Source of the DNA: Neobacillus niacini
GTDB taxonomy: Bacteria; Bacillota; Bacilli; Bacillales; Cytobacillaceae
NCBI RefSeq assembly: GCF_023715785.1
Contig: NZ_JAMBOX010000012.1
Span: 1 to 64,000, forward strand
Length of the DNA stretch: 64,000 bases
Direction: 5' to 3'
Shown: positions 20,531-29,180 of the stretch, in pieces
Numbering within the stretch: the stretch's first letter is position 1
How the letters are laid out: each line of letters begins with the position of its first letter
The notes under the pieces: model-generated
The model's input: the letters and a program-made list of their open reading frames with translations, nothing else
Databases searched by the model: none
Told to the model about the DNA's origin: nothing
Made by a program: the position numbers and the translations under genes

Positions 20531-20764
20531 TTATTTTCGTTTTTTCCAGGTTTCAGGTACCGGGTCCACCCCCCCGGGATGGAAAGGATGGCATTTTAAA
20601 ATTCTTTTAACAGTCAGATATCCGCCCTTTAAGGGACCGAAACGCTGTATCGCTTCCAATCCATAATGCGAGCAGGTTGGATAAAAACGGCATGTCGGTG
20701 GTTTTAACGGCGAAATCACTACCTGATAAAAACGTATGATTCCAATAAAAAATTTTTTCAGCAT
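20531..20764 (-). CDS. yidD: Membrane protein insertion efficiency factor YidD
   Basis: A 77-residue protein of the YidD family (ytjA in B. subtilis). It has an N-terminal amphipathic/hydrophobic stretch and the family Cys motifs [11 protein letters not shown] and KCHPFHPGG. The family aids YidC-dependent insertion of membrane proteins. ATG 20764 has GAAGGAG 8 bp upstream; an in-frame start at 20785 overlaps that site. It is convergent with the carbonic anhydrase gene, 2 bp apart. Confidence 0.92.
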   Translation of the reverse strand: MLKKFFIGIIRFYQVVISPLKPPTCRFYPTCSHYGLEAIQRFGPLKGGYLTVKRILKCHPFHPGGVDPVPETWKKRK

Positions 20765-20904
20765 AAAATGATCTCCTTCATTCACTTACCATCAAGATAT
20801 CATAGAAAGTGAAATTCGTCTAAATTGGTAATTGTGCCAAAGCTGATGAAAATCATCGGGATTTATAGTATGATAAGTAAAGATTGTTTTAAAGGAGTGA
20901 TCTT

Positions 20905-21378
20905 ATGCCTTCAGTAGAAAGCTTTGACTTGGATCATAATGCTGTGAAAGCCCCTTATGTCAGACATTGCGGTGTCCATAAAGTAGGCAGCGACGGCGTT
21001 GTGAATAAATATGATATTCGTTTCTGTCAGCCCAACAAGCAAGCAATGAAGCCTGATGCGATTCACACATTGGAGCACCTGCTAGCATTCAATATCCGCA
21101 AGCATGTCGAGAAATATAACCACTTTGATATCATTGACATCTCGCCAATGGGCTGCCAAACAGGCTATTATCTTGTTGTCAGTGGCGAGCCAACCGTTGA
21201 AGAAATCATTGACCTTCTTGAAGATACAATGAAGGAAGCAGTGGAAATTACCGAAGTGCCGGCGGCCAATGAGCGCCAATGTGGCCAAGCCAAACTTCAT
21301 GATTTGGAGGGCGCTAAGCGGTTGATGCGCTACTGGCTTGAGCAAAGTAAGGAAGAATTAAAACAAGTATTTGCATAA
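20905..21378 (+). CDS. luxS: S-ribosylhomocysteine lyase (AI-2 synthase)
   Basis: It splits S-ribosylhomocysteine to homocysteine and DPD, the precursor of AI-2, in the activated methyl cycle. The 157-residue protein has metal ligands His54 and His58 (HTLEH) and the Cys in ERQCGQ, and the catalytic Cys in MGCQTGYY. The ATG is preceded by AAAGGAGTG. A terminator follows. Confidence 0.97.
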   Translation: MPSVESFDLDHNAVKAPYVRHCGVHKVGSDGVVNKYDIRFCQPNKQAMKPDAIHTLEHLLAFNIRKHVEKYNHFDIIDISPMGCQTGYYLVVSGEPTVEEIIDLLEDTMKEAVEITEVPAANERQCGQAKLHDLEGAKRLMRYWLEQSKEELKQVFA

Positions 21379-21387
21379 TCTGCATAA

Positions 21388-21422
21388 AAAAATTCCTATT
21401 CGTGCTGAATAGGAATTTTTTT
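21388..21422 (+). terminator. luxS terminator
   Basis: A 13-bp stem (AAAAATTCCTATT/AATAGGAATTTTT) with a 7-nt loop and a T-rich end, 10 bp after luxS. Confidence 0.9.
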
Positions 21423-21429
21423 AGCTAAT

Positions 21430-21467
21430 AAGAAATTATAAAATTTTACCAAATTTTATAATTTCTT
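21430..21467. repeat. Perfect 17-bp AT-rich inverted repeat
   Basis: AAGAAATTATAAAATTT (21430-21446) and its exact complement (21451-21467) are separated by 4 bp. It lies just after the luxS terminator and has no terminal T run. Confidence 0.8.
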
Positions 21468-21533
21468 AACGCGTATAATACAACTACGCCTCTGTCTTCG
21501 TCCTAACGGACTTGCCAATCGGCGAGTTTTAAT

Positions 21534-21692
21534 TTATGCTTGCTTATGCTCTTCGCTAGTTTGGTCAAGATGAGGGTTATTTTCTAACGGATCTACCGTA
21601 TGCTTGAAGCCATAGGCTTTGGATGTGGTAATCACAGCAAGCAGCAGAACCACGATGACAATAATAAAAGATACGACCATAACTGTATACAA
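21534..21692 (-). CDS. YtzI-like single-span membrane microprotein
   Basis: 52 residues: a hydrophobic N-terminal helix (about 4-22, with FIIVIVVLLLAVI) and then a hydrophilic tail with AYGFKHTVDPLE. It resembles YtzI, a tiny protein of unknown function near luxS in B. subtilis. The start is TTG at 21692, with GGGGGAGAA about 6 bp upstream; ATG 21680 in frame is the alternative. Confidence 0.65.
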   Translation of the reverse strand: MYTVMVVSFIIVIVVLLLAVITTSKAYGFKHTVDPLENNPHLDQTSEEHKQA

Positions 21693-21804
21693 CTTTCTTC
21701 TCCCCCTTTACCCCCTATTGTAACATGGCTTCACAATAATATGTAAATAAAAAGGAAGCCGATTTGTTCAGCTTCCGAGCGGATTCATTCCTGGTTATGT
21801 ATAA

Positions 21805-22062
21805 TCAATGTATGTTACGGGGGTGAAACGCAGAAGCCCGCTGTTGTCCGTACTGTTCTTGGGCAAATTTTCCCTTTAGGCTTTCGATGAGATATAGACC
21901 CATCAGGTCATAAAGTTCCTGCTTATCCATATCGTGAATCAAAGCAAGTAAATCCTCGTGGGACATCTCTTCCAAAAAAGCAAAGGCCAGCATATCGATA
22001 TCTTCTTCATCACCTGTAAGCTTGGTTCGGTACATTTCGTACAATTCATCAACCAGTTTCAT
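21805..22062 (-). CDS. DUF6154-like small acidic protein
   Basis: 85 residues, acidic and helical (KLVDELYEMYRTKLTGDEED, then SHEDLLALIHDMDKQELYDL). I recognise it as a conserved Bacillaceae protein, probably family DUF6154, with no known function. ATG 22062 has AGGAGG 8 bp upstream, which decides against the GTG at 22071. Confidence 0.7.
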   Translation of the reverse strand: MKLVDELYEMYRTKLTGDEEDIDMLAFAFLEEMSHEDLLALIHDMDKQELYDLMGLYLIESLKGKFAQEQYGQQRASAFHPRNIH

Positions 22063-22279
22063 CTTGTTCACCTCCTACGAAAATAGACTAATAATTTTTA
22101 TCCATACCCCAATATAGAAAAATGATTCCAGTCAATATATTTTCAGAATTAACTGAAAAGTCTGCTTCTTCTGAGTGTATGATTATTATATCGTATTACA
22201 TTCTAAAAAATGTATCGAAATTTGCAAAAGAATAAATTTTTTCTTTTGGCGGACTCTAAATTTAAAAGGGGATGACAGC

Positions 22280-22603
22280 ATGGACAATCAGAAGAAACCA
22301 TATTATATAGATGTAGGAACAGGTGAGATTTCACAAAGCGCGACTTCTTCGACATGGAGCTTTAAAATTCAGGCCAATGATGAGGAAATTACCGAGCTGC
22401 GGGAGTTGTTTAATCAAAATTACTCCACGGAATGGAAAGCCTTTTGGAGGGCCCATGTCCCATATGTACAATACCATTATGACAGAGAAAATGATGAGTA
22501 CGATAACAAAATTCAACAAATTTATGGCATGATTCACAAACTGGGCGATCAAGAAGCAAAGAATCATATTGAAACCATGAAAATTTTGCCGAAAACGCAA
22601 TAG
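22280..22603 (+). CDS. Conserved protein of unknown function, 107 aa
   Basis: A soluble, helix-rich protein with the aromatic stretch TEWKAFWRAHVPYVQYHYD in the middle and a charged C-terminal half. There is no signal peptide or known motif. ATG 22280 is preceded by AAAAGGGGATGA; a longer reading from 22175 is unlikely because its first 35 codons have no ribosome site and unusual composition. It lies upstream of the ytkD-like gene, about 85 bp apart. Confidence 0.7.
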   Translation: MDNQKKPYYIDVGTGEISQSATSSTWSFKIQANDEEITELRELFNQNYSTEWKAFWRAHVPYVQYHYDRENDEYDNKIQQIYGMIHKLGDQEAKNHIETMKILPKTQ

Positions 22604-22687
22604 GAGCAGGAGGGGAAATCCGGGACATGCAGGATTTTCCCTTTTCATTTAAAATAATACCATATGAATCAAATTGGTGGGGACAAT

Positions 22688-23158
22688 ATGATACAATTCT
22701 TGGATGACAATGGCAATCAGGTAGAGCTTAGCTTTTCAAAACATGCATTTGATATAGAGGCCTGGCATGTTTTGGTCATTTCTCAATTTGAAGGCCACTG
22801 GGTGCTGACAAAGCATAAAAAAAGAGGACTTGAGTTCCCGGGCGGTAAACGGGAACGTGGGGAAACGCCCGAAGAAGCTGCCAAAAGGGAGGCTTATGAA
22901 GAGACAGGTGCCATTTTCTCAAAGTTGACGTATTTGGCGGAATATAAGGTTACTGAGGAGACAGGATCATTTGTAAAGGCTGTGTTTTGGGGAAGAGTGG
23001 CCAGATTGGAAAACACGCGGAATTACTTCGAAACAAATGGCCCCCAACTTATTAAAGGCGATTTGCTCAAAATAAGGTTTGGTCCCGATTACAGCTTTAT
23101 CATGAAGGACCGAGTGGTGGAAGAATGTCTAAATTACATTAAGCATCTTACAATGTAA
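22688..23158 (+). CDS. ytkD: Nudix hydrolase YtkD-like
   Basis: 156 residues with a complete Nudix box, GGKRERGETPEEAAKREA followed by YEETGA. YtkD of B. subtilis hydrolyses nucleoside triphosphates, including oxidised ones, and has been linked to RNA 5' end processing. FPGGK just before the box and SFIMKD near the C terminus fit this subfamily. ATG 22688 has GGTGGGG upstream; the ATG at 22664 lacks a site. Confidence 0.87.
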   Translation: MIQFLDDNGNQVELSFSKHAFDIEAWHVLVISQFEGHWVLTKHKKRGLEFPGGKRERGETPEEAAKREAYEETGAIFSKLTYLAEYKVTEETGSFVKAVFWGRVARLENTRNYFETNGPQLIKGDLLKIRFGPDYSFIMKDRVVEECLNYIKHLTM

Positions 23159-23188
23159 AAAAGAATAGCGGCACAGCACTATTCTTTA
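23159..23188. terminator. Bidirectional terminator
   Basis: AAGAATAG pairs with CTATTCTT across a short loop, between the convergent ytkD-like gene and the ABC permease gene whose stop codon it contains. Confidence 0.75.
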
Positions 23189-23985
23189 ATAAGCTTTTTC
23201 TCCAATAATTCCACAAGCTGATACATAATCGTGGCGAAAATCGCGATGACGAACAGCGATAAAAATACAAGAGTAAAATTAAAGACTTGGAAACCGTATA
23301 TAATCATGTAGCCCAGTCCTTTTGACGATACTAGGAATTCCCCAACAATGACTCCGACCCATGAAAGCCCGACATTCACCTTTAGGGTTGATATGATGGT
23401 AGGGAAGCATGCAGGGAGAATCGCTTCCTTAAAGCATTGGAACTTCGTTGCCCCAAATGTTTGCAGGACTTTTAAATAGTTGGGATCCACTTCCTTAAAA
23501 GCTGTATAGACGACAATGGTTGTGATAATGATCGAGATAATGGCACCCATGGCAATAATGGAAGGATACCCTGGGCTTAACGCAACGATTAAAACCGGTC
23601 CTAACGCTACCTTGGGCATTGCATTTAAAATGACCAAATAAGGGTCCAGAATTTTCGAAAGAAATGGCGACCACCATAAAATCGCTGCCAGAATGGTACC
23701 AAGCAATGTACCTAAAATAAAGCCCAATATGGTTTCAGTTAAGGTAACACCGATATGGGTGATTAATGTTCCATCTTGAATTTTATTAATTAAAAGTGTT
23801 GTAATTTTGGATGGAGAGCTGAAAATAAGCGGGTCAATCCACTGCTTTTTGCTTAATAGTTCCCACCCTGAGAAAAACACCAGGAAAATAATGGCTTGAT
23901 AGAATCGAACCCATCTATTTTCAAGTTTTAATGACTTAATATACTGGTTATGGAGGAGTTCAACGTGGTTGTTATCCTTGTTCAA
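23179..23985 (-). CDS. ytlD: ABC transporter permease (YtlD-like)
   Basis: A 268-residue SsuC/TauC-type permease with about six membrane spans. The EAA loop ([20 protein letters not shown]) contacts the ATPase. The start TTG at 23985 is inferred because GGAG lies a few bases upstream; longer readings run deep into the ATPase gene. It overlaps the ATPase gene by 14 bp. It forms one importer with the next two genes, as ytlA-ytlC-ytlD do in B. subtilis. The substrate is unknown (sulfonate-, nitrate- or pyrimidine-like by family). Confidence 0.88.
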   Translation of the reverse strand: MNKDNNHVELLHNQYIKSLKLENRWVRFYQAIIFLVFFSGWELLSKKQWIDPLIFSSPSKITTLLINKIQDGTLITHIGVTLTETILGFILGTLLGTILAAILWWSPFLSKILDPYLVILNAMPKVALGPVLIVALSPGYPSIIAMGAIISIIITTIVVYTAFKEVDPNYLKVLQTFGATKFQCFKEAILPACFPTIISTLKVNVGLSWVGVIVGEFLVSSKGLGYMIIYGFQVFNFTLVFLSLFVIAIFATIMYQLVELLEKKLIKE

Positions 23986-24745
23986 GAGACTCCAACTCCT
24001 TCCAGATTGTTTGAAAAATGCTTGGATATGCTTCATGATTTCTAGCGGCAAACGGGGATGATCCTCGCAGCTCCGTCGGCATTTCAAACGTTTTATGAAT
24101 TCTGCCTGGGCGGGGGGAAAGCAGAAAGACGCGATCGCTCATTGCGATAGCCTCGCCGATATCATGGGTGACAAGGATTGCCGTTTTGCCGAATTCATCA
24201 AGGGTATTCGATACCAAATCCTCAAGCTTCAGCTTCGTTTGGTAATCAAGTGCTGAAAAGGGCTCATCAAGCATGAGCAGCTTTGGTTCGGTTGCCAGTG
24301 TCCTGACAAGCGCAACCCGTTGCCGCATGCCCCCTGATAATTGTTTAGGCAACTGTTTTTTAACATCATCATTTAAACCCATCTGGTTTAACAGAGTTAA
24401 GGCGTAGTTCTTTGTTTGATCATTCAATTGCTTTGATAATTTAAGTCCTAACAGGATGTTTTCTTCAATTGTCTTCCAGGGAAACAAATAGTCCTGCTGA
24501 AGCATATAACCTATTTCATTCTGTGATGTGGAAACGGGCTTATTTTCCAATAAGACCGTTCCCTCTGTTGGCTTAATCAAACTTGCAATGATCGAGAGCA
24601 GGGTTGTTTTTCCACAGCCGCTGGGGCCGAGGAAGGAAACAAACTCCCCCTCCTCAACCGTAAGTGAAATATCGGAGAGGGCCGTGGTGGCAGTGTCTTT
24701 GGTAAAGTACGTGTGATGAATATCTTGAACCTTCAAGAAGCTCAT
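23972..24745 (-). CDS. ytlC: ABC transporter ATP-binding protein (YtlC-like)
   Basis: A 257-residue ATPase with Walker [10 protein letters not shown], signature LSGGMRQRV, Walker B LLMLDEP and the switch His in LVTHD. It is of the SsuB/TauB class that drives small-solute uptake. It lies between the binding-protein gene (22 bp upstream) and the overlapping permease gene. Confidence 0.93.
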   Translation of the reverse strand: MSFLKVQDIHHTYFTKDTATTALSDISLTVEEGEFVSFLGPSGCGKTTLLSIIASLIKPTEGTVLLENKPVSTSQNEIGYMLQQDYLFPWKTIEENILLGLKLSKQLNDQTKNYALTLLNQMGLNDDVKKQLPKQLSGGMRQRVALVRTLATEPKLLMLDEPFSALDYQTKLKLEDLVSNTLDEFGKTAILVTHDIGEAIAMSDRVFLLSPRPGRIHKTFEMPTELRGSSPFAARNHEAYPSIFQTIWKELESLEQG

Positions 24746-24767
24746 GGTGCCGGCCTCCCTTTCTTGG

Positions 24768-25784
24768 TTATTTTTTCATGACTTTATTGGCCACGTCTGT
24801 GTTCACAAGTGTTTTGTACTCTACATCTTTCGGAAGCTCTCCTGCTTCTTTCATAATATTTTTTAAATTGTTCCATTCTTCCTCATCAAGGATTGGATCG
24901 GTGGCAAATGAACCTTGGCTCTTATAGCGTTCTACTACGGTTGTCATAATTTCAGGATCCGTGTCAGGGAAAAATTCCTCCACCGCCTTTGCGATTTCTT
25001 CAGCAGAGTGGGTCTCGACCCATTGCTGCGCCTTATAAACGGCCCGAGTGAATTTTTCGATAATGTATTTATTCTCTTTCATGTAACTGTCTTTTGCCAT
25101 AAAGGTCGTATATGGAACATGGCCTGATTCTTTGCCGAATGAAGCAACAATATGACCTTTTCCTTCTTTCTCAAAAATGCTGGCAGTCGGCTCAAATAAT
25201 TGCACGAAATCACCGGTTCCTGAGGCGAAGGCATTGGCAATGTTTGCAAAATCGATGTTTTGGATCAGGTTAAGGTCTTGATGCGGGTCAATGCCATGCT
25301 TCTTTAATACGAATTCACCGACCATTTGCGGCATTCCGCCCTTCCGCTGGCCAAGGAAGGTTGTGCCTTTTAATTGATCCCAGGAGAAGTTATCAATCTT
25401 TTCCCTGGCGACAAGGAATGTGCCGTCTGTTTGGGTTAACTGGGCAAAGTTAATCACCGGATCATTCGAGCCTTGGGCATATACGTAAATCGAAGTTTCC
25501 GAACCTACCAGAGCTACATCGGCTCCTCCGGAGATCAGCGCAGTCATCGTCTTATCGCCGCCGGGAGTTGTCGTCAACGTGACATCAAGCCCTTCCTCCT
25601 TGAAAAAGCCCTGTGTCAAGGCTACATATTGTGGAGCATAAAAAATGGATCTGGTGACTTCTGCAATCCGAACCTTTTCCAGTTTCTCCTGTTCCTTTCC
25701 TGTATCTTTATTACAGGCGATTAAGGAAAACATAAGTATAGTGATGAGGAGAAAGGACAAACTGATTTTTGACCATTTTTTCAT
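24768..25784 (-). CDS. ytlA: ABC transporter substrate-binding lipoprotein (YtlA-like)
   Basis: 338 residues with a signal peptide and lipobox ending SLIAC, then an NMT1/SsuA-like fold (SIFYAPQYVALTQGFFKEEG, and VALVGSETSIY). This family binds sulfonates, nitrate, bicarbonate or thiamine-pyrimidine compounds; the sequence does not decide. It is the first gene of the three-gene importer, with AAAGGAGGG before ATG 25784. I find no riboswitch in its 115-bp upstream gap. Confidence 0.9.
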   Translation of the reverse strand: MKKWSKISLSFLLITILMFSLIACNKDTGKEQEKLEKVRIAEVTRSIFYAPQYVALTQGFFKEEGLDVTLTTTPGGDKTMTALISGGADVALVGSETSIYVYAQGSNDPVINFAQLTQTDGTFLVAREKIDNFSWDQLKGTTFLGQRKGGMPQMVGEFVLKKHGIDPHQDLNLIQNIDFANIANAFASGTGDFVQLFEPTASIFEKEGKGHIVASFGKESGHVPYTTFMAKDSYMKENKYIIEKFTRAVYKAQQWVETHSAEEIAKAVEEFFPDTDPEIMTTVVERYKSQGSFATDPILDEEEWNNLKNIMKEAGELPKDVEYKTLVNTDVANKVMKK

Positions 25785-25900
25785 CTGAAAATTACCCTCC
25801 TTTATCTGGGCTAATAGCCTAAGATATCGTATGATGGGGATAAAAATGTGTGTATGCCCAGTTCCAAATTATTTATAAAGCATAAAAAGGATCGATTATA

Positions 25901-26692
25901 ATGAACCAAGCAAATGGAAAAATTGTTGAGATAAAGCGGGTGCCGTCACCTAACCCCCGCGTCCTCCTGAAGGAGATTACTTATTTATCAAATGGACTGC
26001 GGGTGAAAGGTCTACTTGCGGAGCCAAAGGACGAACAGGTATATGACGGGTTTCTGTATTTACGAGGCGGAATCAAGAATGTCGGCATGGTAAGGCCGGC
26101 GCGGATTGCCCAGTTTGCCCAGGAAGGCTTTATTGTGTTTGCGCCCTATTACAGAGGAAATAAAGGGGGCGAGGGCAATGAAGATTTTGCCGGAGAGGAC
26201 AGAGAAGATGCCTTTTCTGCTTATATGCTTTTAAAAGCGCTCCCTCGGGTAAAGGACATACATATATTCGGTTTTTCCCGCGGTGGGGTAATGGCGCTTT
26301 TGACCGGGATCATGTTTCCCGATGCTGCTTCGCTGGTCACCTGGGGCGGGGTTAGTGACATGAATTTAACCTATTATGAGCGTGAGGATCTCAGAAAAAT
26401 GATGAAGCGGGTTATTGGCGGTACACCGGAGAAATTTCCTGAACGGTATCAGGAGAGAACCCCGTTATACCAATTGGAAAAACTTAAGGCTCCCGTACTA
26501 ATTATTCACGGAGTCAAGGATGAAAATGTCTCGGTCGAGCATGCCTACAGGCTAGAAAGAAGGCTCTGCGCTTTAGATAAACCGGTGGAATCCTGGTATT
26601 TTGACGGGTTTACTCATTACTTCCCCCCGGCGATCAATCGAAAAGTGGTTTTCGATTTAACGAATTGGATGAAAAAGCATAGCAAAAGATGA
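25901..26692 (+). CDS. ytmA: Alpha/beta hydrolase, prolyl-oligopeptidase-like (YtmA-like)
   Basis: 263 residues. The oxyanion loop is in LYLRGGIKN, the nucleophile elbow is GFSRGG, the acid is in HGVKDENV and the catalytic His is in GFTHYF. It matches the S9-type cytosolic hydrolases called YtmA in Bacillus; the substrate is unknown. It is divergent from the ytlA-like gene, and a DUF2584 gene follows. Confidence 0.85.
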   Translation: MNQANGKIVEIKRVPSPNPRVLLKEITYLSNGLRVKGLLAEPKDEQVYDGFLYLRGGIKNVGMVRPARIAQFAQEGFIVFAPYYRGNKGGEGNEDFAGEDREDAFSAYMLLKALPRVKDIHIFGFSRGGVMALLTGIMFPDAASLVTWGGVSDMNLTYYEREDLRKMMKRVIGGTPEKFPERYQERTPLYQLEKLKAPVLIIHGVKDENVSVEHAYRLERRLCALDKPVESWYFDGFTHYFPPAINRKVVFDLTNWMKKHSKR

Positions 26693-26729
26693 TATGATAG
26701 GATTATAAATTGTAGAGGAGCGGATTTTA

Positions 26730-26972
26730 ATGGGTATGCCTCTTGAATTAAATACACTGATTGTCACAAAAGGAAATGAGAAGCGGGTGGATGAAAACTT
26801 GTTTGTTCTTCAAAAAGAAGGCTATCGCCTCTATCCGATTGAAATTCCGGTTGATGTAAGAAAAACATTGGACAGCAGTTCAAGTGGTACAGCCTTGATA
26901 AAAAAGGTCGAGTGGGAGAATAGTGCAACGACGATCACGTATCAATTAATTTCATTAAATTCGACGAACTAA
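26730..26972 (+). CDS. ytmB: DUF2584 protein (YtmB-like)
   Basis: An 80-residue soluble protein with YRLYPIEIPVDVRK and a C-terminal ITYQLISLNSTN stretch, as in YtmB. Function unknown. GGAG lies about 9 bp before the ATG. It is probably co-transcribed with the preceding hydrolase gene (37 bp apart) and is followed by a terminator. Confidence 0.8.
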   Translation: MGMPLELNTLIVTKGNEKRVDENLFVLQKEGYRLYPIEIPVDVRKTLDSSSSGTALIKKVEWENSATTITYQLISLNSTN

Positions 26973-27000
26973 AGCAGGTATATCCTGCTTTTTCTTTTTT
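26971..27000 (+). terminator. Terminator after the DUF2584 gene
   Basis: AAAGCAGG pairs with CCTGCTTT across five bases, followed by a T-rich run. Confidence 0.88.
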
Positions 27001-27007
27001 GAAAAAG

Positions 27008-27033
27008 TGTAATGGATTAAAATACCAGCCGTC
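27008..27033 (+). promoter_or_regulatory. Possible ECF-type promoter before the sigma factor gene
   Basis: TGTAAT, 16 bp and CGTC follow the Bacillus ECF pattern (TGAAAC-N16-CGTC in the sigma M/W/X group). It is 50 bp before the start of the ECF sigma gene, as expected for autoregulation. The -35 has AAT in place of AAC. Confidence 0.5.
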
Positions 27034-27082
27034 TCATTTTATGAATCGAATTTTTTAAGGCTGTTGGGAAGGGGGAAAGCAA

Positions 27083-27607
27083 TTGGAACGGGCCCGCCAG
27101 ATTGAATCATGGTTTATTCAATATGAAAAGGATGTTACCAATTATTTAATTTATTATACAGGTTCAACCGATGTGGAGGATTTAGTCCAGGAAACCTTTT
27201 TACGGGCATTTCGTGCTTTTGAACGCTTCAAACATGAATCGAGTCCGAGAACATGGTTGATATCGATCGCAAGGAATACGGCTATCGACCTTTATCGGAA
27301 AAAATCCGTATGGCAGAAGTTAAAGGAACGGCTCGACCGGGAGTCATCAACGAATTTGGAGCCGCAAACCGAAGAAAAGCTGTTAAAGAAAATAGAATAT
27401 GCGACTTTATATGATGCGATTAATGAGCTAAAACCCAATTATCGTGACGTGATATTGCTCAGAGGAATATCGGAACTGTCGCCCCAGGAGGCCGGTCAGG
27501 TTCTTGGCTGGTCGGAAAACAAGGTAAATGTGACGTTTTTCCGCGCGGTGAAGAAGCTTAATGAACGTTTAAAGGAGGGTGAATATTTTGAGCAATTTAT
27601 CGGATAA
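27083..27607 (+). CDS. ECF RNA polymerase sigma factor
   Basis: 174 residues. Region 2 has DVEDLVQETFLRAFRAF and ESSPRTWLISIARN. Region 4 has ELKPNYRDVILLRGI and a helix-turn-helix with LSPQEAGQVLGWSENKVNVT. It would direct RNA polymerase to ECF promoters such as the one upstream. The start is TTG at 27083 with AAGGGGGAAA upstream. It overlaps the anti-sigma gene by 20 bp, the usual paired layout. I cannot assign it to SigM, SigW, SigX or SigY. Confidence 0.92.
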   Translation: MERARQIESWFIQYEKDVTNYLIYYTGSTDVEDLVQETFLRAFRAFERFKHESSPRTWLISIARNTAIDLYRKKSVWQKLKERLDRESSTNLEPQTEEKLLKKIEYATLYDAINELKPNYRDVILLRGISELSPQEAGQVLGWSENKVNVTFFRAVKKLNERLKEGEYFEQFIG

Positions 27608-28547
27608 AGAACTGTTGGAAATGATGGCGGATTTTCCAAAGCATGAGCTATCGACGGGGAAGAGAACGAAAATGTTAAAAAGAATTAGCGAGGAAGTTGC
27701 GGCAAACCCAAAACGGCAGTTTAACTATCAAAAAATTAGTGCCTTGGCAGCCATATTCATTCTTGCCTTTATCGCCCCGATTCTTTATTTTTCAACCACA
27801 ACCGGGGAGAACGATTCCCGGAGTGGTTCGGTAACTACAGATGTACAGGAGGCTAATTACTTTGCCTTGAAGGATAAAGACGGAAAACCACTTTATGCCA
27901 CGAGCAATTATGGGATTCCCAATAAGGTAAGCCTGCTGGCACCGGAGGATTGGATTGCAAACGACAAGCGCTCTGTTGCCAAGATCATGATTTTTTTGTG
28001 GGGAGACTATAAAAAGTTTGCCAATAAACCTCTAAATGTAGACGCTGTAAATGTAAAAACGGGAGATAAAGAGCGCCTTACCGAAGCGGTTATCTCGGGT
28101 GGAATGTATGGCGCGGATGCTCACGCATTAACATCCTTTAAACCTTTCAGTGCTCCCGGGGTTTGGAACCTACAGTTTTCGGTTGGAAATAAAAAAATAG
28201 GCGAATTCTCCATTTATGTAAAGGAAGGTTATATTACGATCGGCAAGGCGACATTATTATTTTCGTCGGAGGACCTTTATGCGGGTGAATACGAGCATGA
28301 ATTCATTGAAGTAGAGGGCGAGAATCTACCTGAAGAAATCGAGTTAAAGATATTGGAATTAGAAAATAAAGACGCCAAAACAACCACGTTTCTATTTAAG
28401 AAGGTTGCAGATTACACTACCACCGAGGGAAAAAAGATTTCCCATTATGGCGGAGGCTTCACGCTTGAAAAAAGCGGCCAATATCAATTCAGTGTATTAG
28501 AGGAAACCCAGATAATAGAAGTGCGGAAACCAACCGACCAAAAATAA
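27588..28547 (+). CDS. Membrane-anchored anti-sigma factor with extracellular domain
   Basis: 319 residues. An N-terminal cytoplasmic part (about 45 residues, LSDKELLEMMADFPK) is followed by a membrane span (ISALAAIFILAFIAPILYF) and a 250-residue outer part. The outer part has two beta-rich pieces with KIMIFLWGDYKKF and GGGFTLEKSGQY, and somewhat resembles DUF4871-type proteins. The position directly after the sigma gene with overlap indicates it holds that factor at the membrane. TTG 27588 has AAAGGAGGG 8 to 9 bp upstream; GTG 27579 touches that site. Confidence 0.8.
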   Translation: MSNLSDKELLEMMADFPKHELSTGKRTKMLKRISEEVAANPKRQFNYQKISALAAIFILAFIAPILYFSTTTGENDSRSGSVTTDVQEANYFALKDKDGKPLYATSNYGIPNKVSLLAPEDWIANDKRSVAKIMIFLWGDYKKFANKPLNVDAVNVKTGDKERLTEAVISGGMYGADAHALTSFKPFSAPGVWNLQFSVGNKKIGEFSIYVKEGYITIGKATLLFSSEDLYAGEYEHEFIEVEGENLPEEIELKILELENKDAKTTTFLFKKVADYTTTEGKKISHYGGGFTLEKSGQYQFSVLEETQIIEVRKPTDQK

Positions 28548-28582
28548 TTATGAAAAAAAGCGATTCGTCGTCGATCGCTTAG

Positions 28583-28617
28583 ATTGTCGAGAAAGGGTCT
28601 TTTTCTCGACAATTTTT
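28583..28617 (+). terminator. Terminator after the anti-sigma gene
   Basis: A 12-bp stem (ATTGTCGAGAAA/TTTCTCGACAAT) with six T after it. A further small hairpin (AGCGATTCG...CGATCGCT, 28559-28579) precedes it. The pair recurs in inverted form at 29129-29180. Confidence 0.85.
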
Positions 28618-28692
28618 TATTTTATCGGTATTTGAATTGCCGATTTTATTTTAAAATTGCCCCTGCTAATCGCCTTGTCATTTTCCTAAGAT

Positions 28693-29119
28693 ACGTCATA
28701 AGAAGCGCTCTTATAACGCGTTCACTTTGATTTTTTCCCCAGACACGTCATAAGAAGCGCTCTTATAACGCGTTCACTTTGATTTTTTCCCCAGACACGT
28801 CATAAGAAGCGTTCTTATAACGCGTTTCCTTTGATTTCTTCCACAAACACGTTATAAGAGGCGTCCTTATAACGCGTTCGCTTTGATTTTATCCCCAGGC
28901 ACGTCATAAAAAGCGTTCTTATAACGCGTTTCCTTTGATTTCTTCCACAAACACGTTATAAGAGGCGTCCTTATAACGCGTTCGCTTTAATTTTTTCCAT
29001 AAACACGTCATAAGAGGCGTCCTTATAACGCGTTTGCTTTGATTTTTTCCATAAACACGTCATAAGAAGCGCTCTTATAACGCGTTCGCTTTGATTTTTT
29101 CCTCAGATATGTCATAAGA
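28693..29119. repeat. Array of eight and a half 52-bp tandem units
   Basis: Units start at 28693, 28745, 28797, 28849, 28901, 28953, 29005 and 29057, with a truncated ninth at 29109. The spacing is exactly 52 bp throughout. Each unit holds CG(T/C)(C/T)ATAAG, about 7 bp, then CTTATAACGCGT, so it folds into a 9-bp hairpin, followed by a T-rich half. Units differ at several positions and two alternating subtypes are visible. It fills the gap between the convergent anti-sigma and pckA genes. No reading frame is supportable in it. Confidence 0.95.
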
Positions 29120-29128
29120 GGCTAATAA

Positions 29129-29180
29129 GGCTGTCGAGAAGTTTCTCGACAGCCTGAGCGATTCGCCTTTGAATCGCTTT
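29129..29180 (-). terminator. Double hairpin after pckA
   Basis: Read from pckA, AGCGATTC/GAATCGCT (29158-29179) comes first, then GGCTGTCGAGAA/TTCTCGACAGCC (29129-29154). It is an inverted, diverged copy of the hairpin pair that follows the anti-sigma gene. Confidence 0.75.

Noticed and set aside
22175-22279. Extra 35 residues on the unknown 107-aa protein
   Set aside because: No ribosome site at 22175, and the extension overlaps a promoter-like AT-rich stretch. ATG 22280 has a good site.
25785-25900. Riboswitch (TPP or S-box) before the ytlA-like gene
   Set aside because: The gap is only about 115 bp and shows none of the conserved blocks of these riboswitches.
28693-29119. CRISPR array
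   Set aside because: The units are contiguous 52-bp repeats with no unique spacers, they vary in sequence, and no cas gene is in the window.
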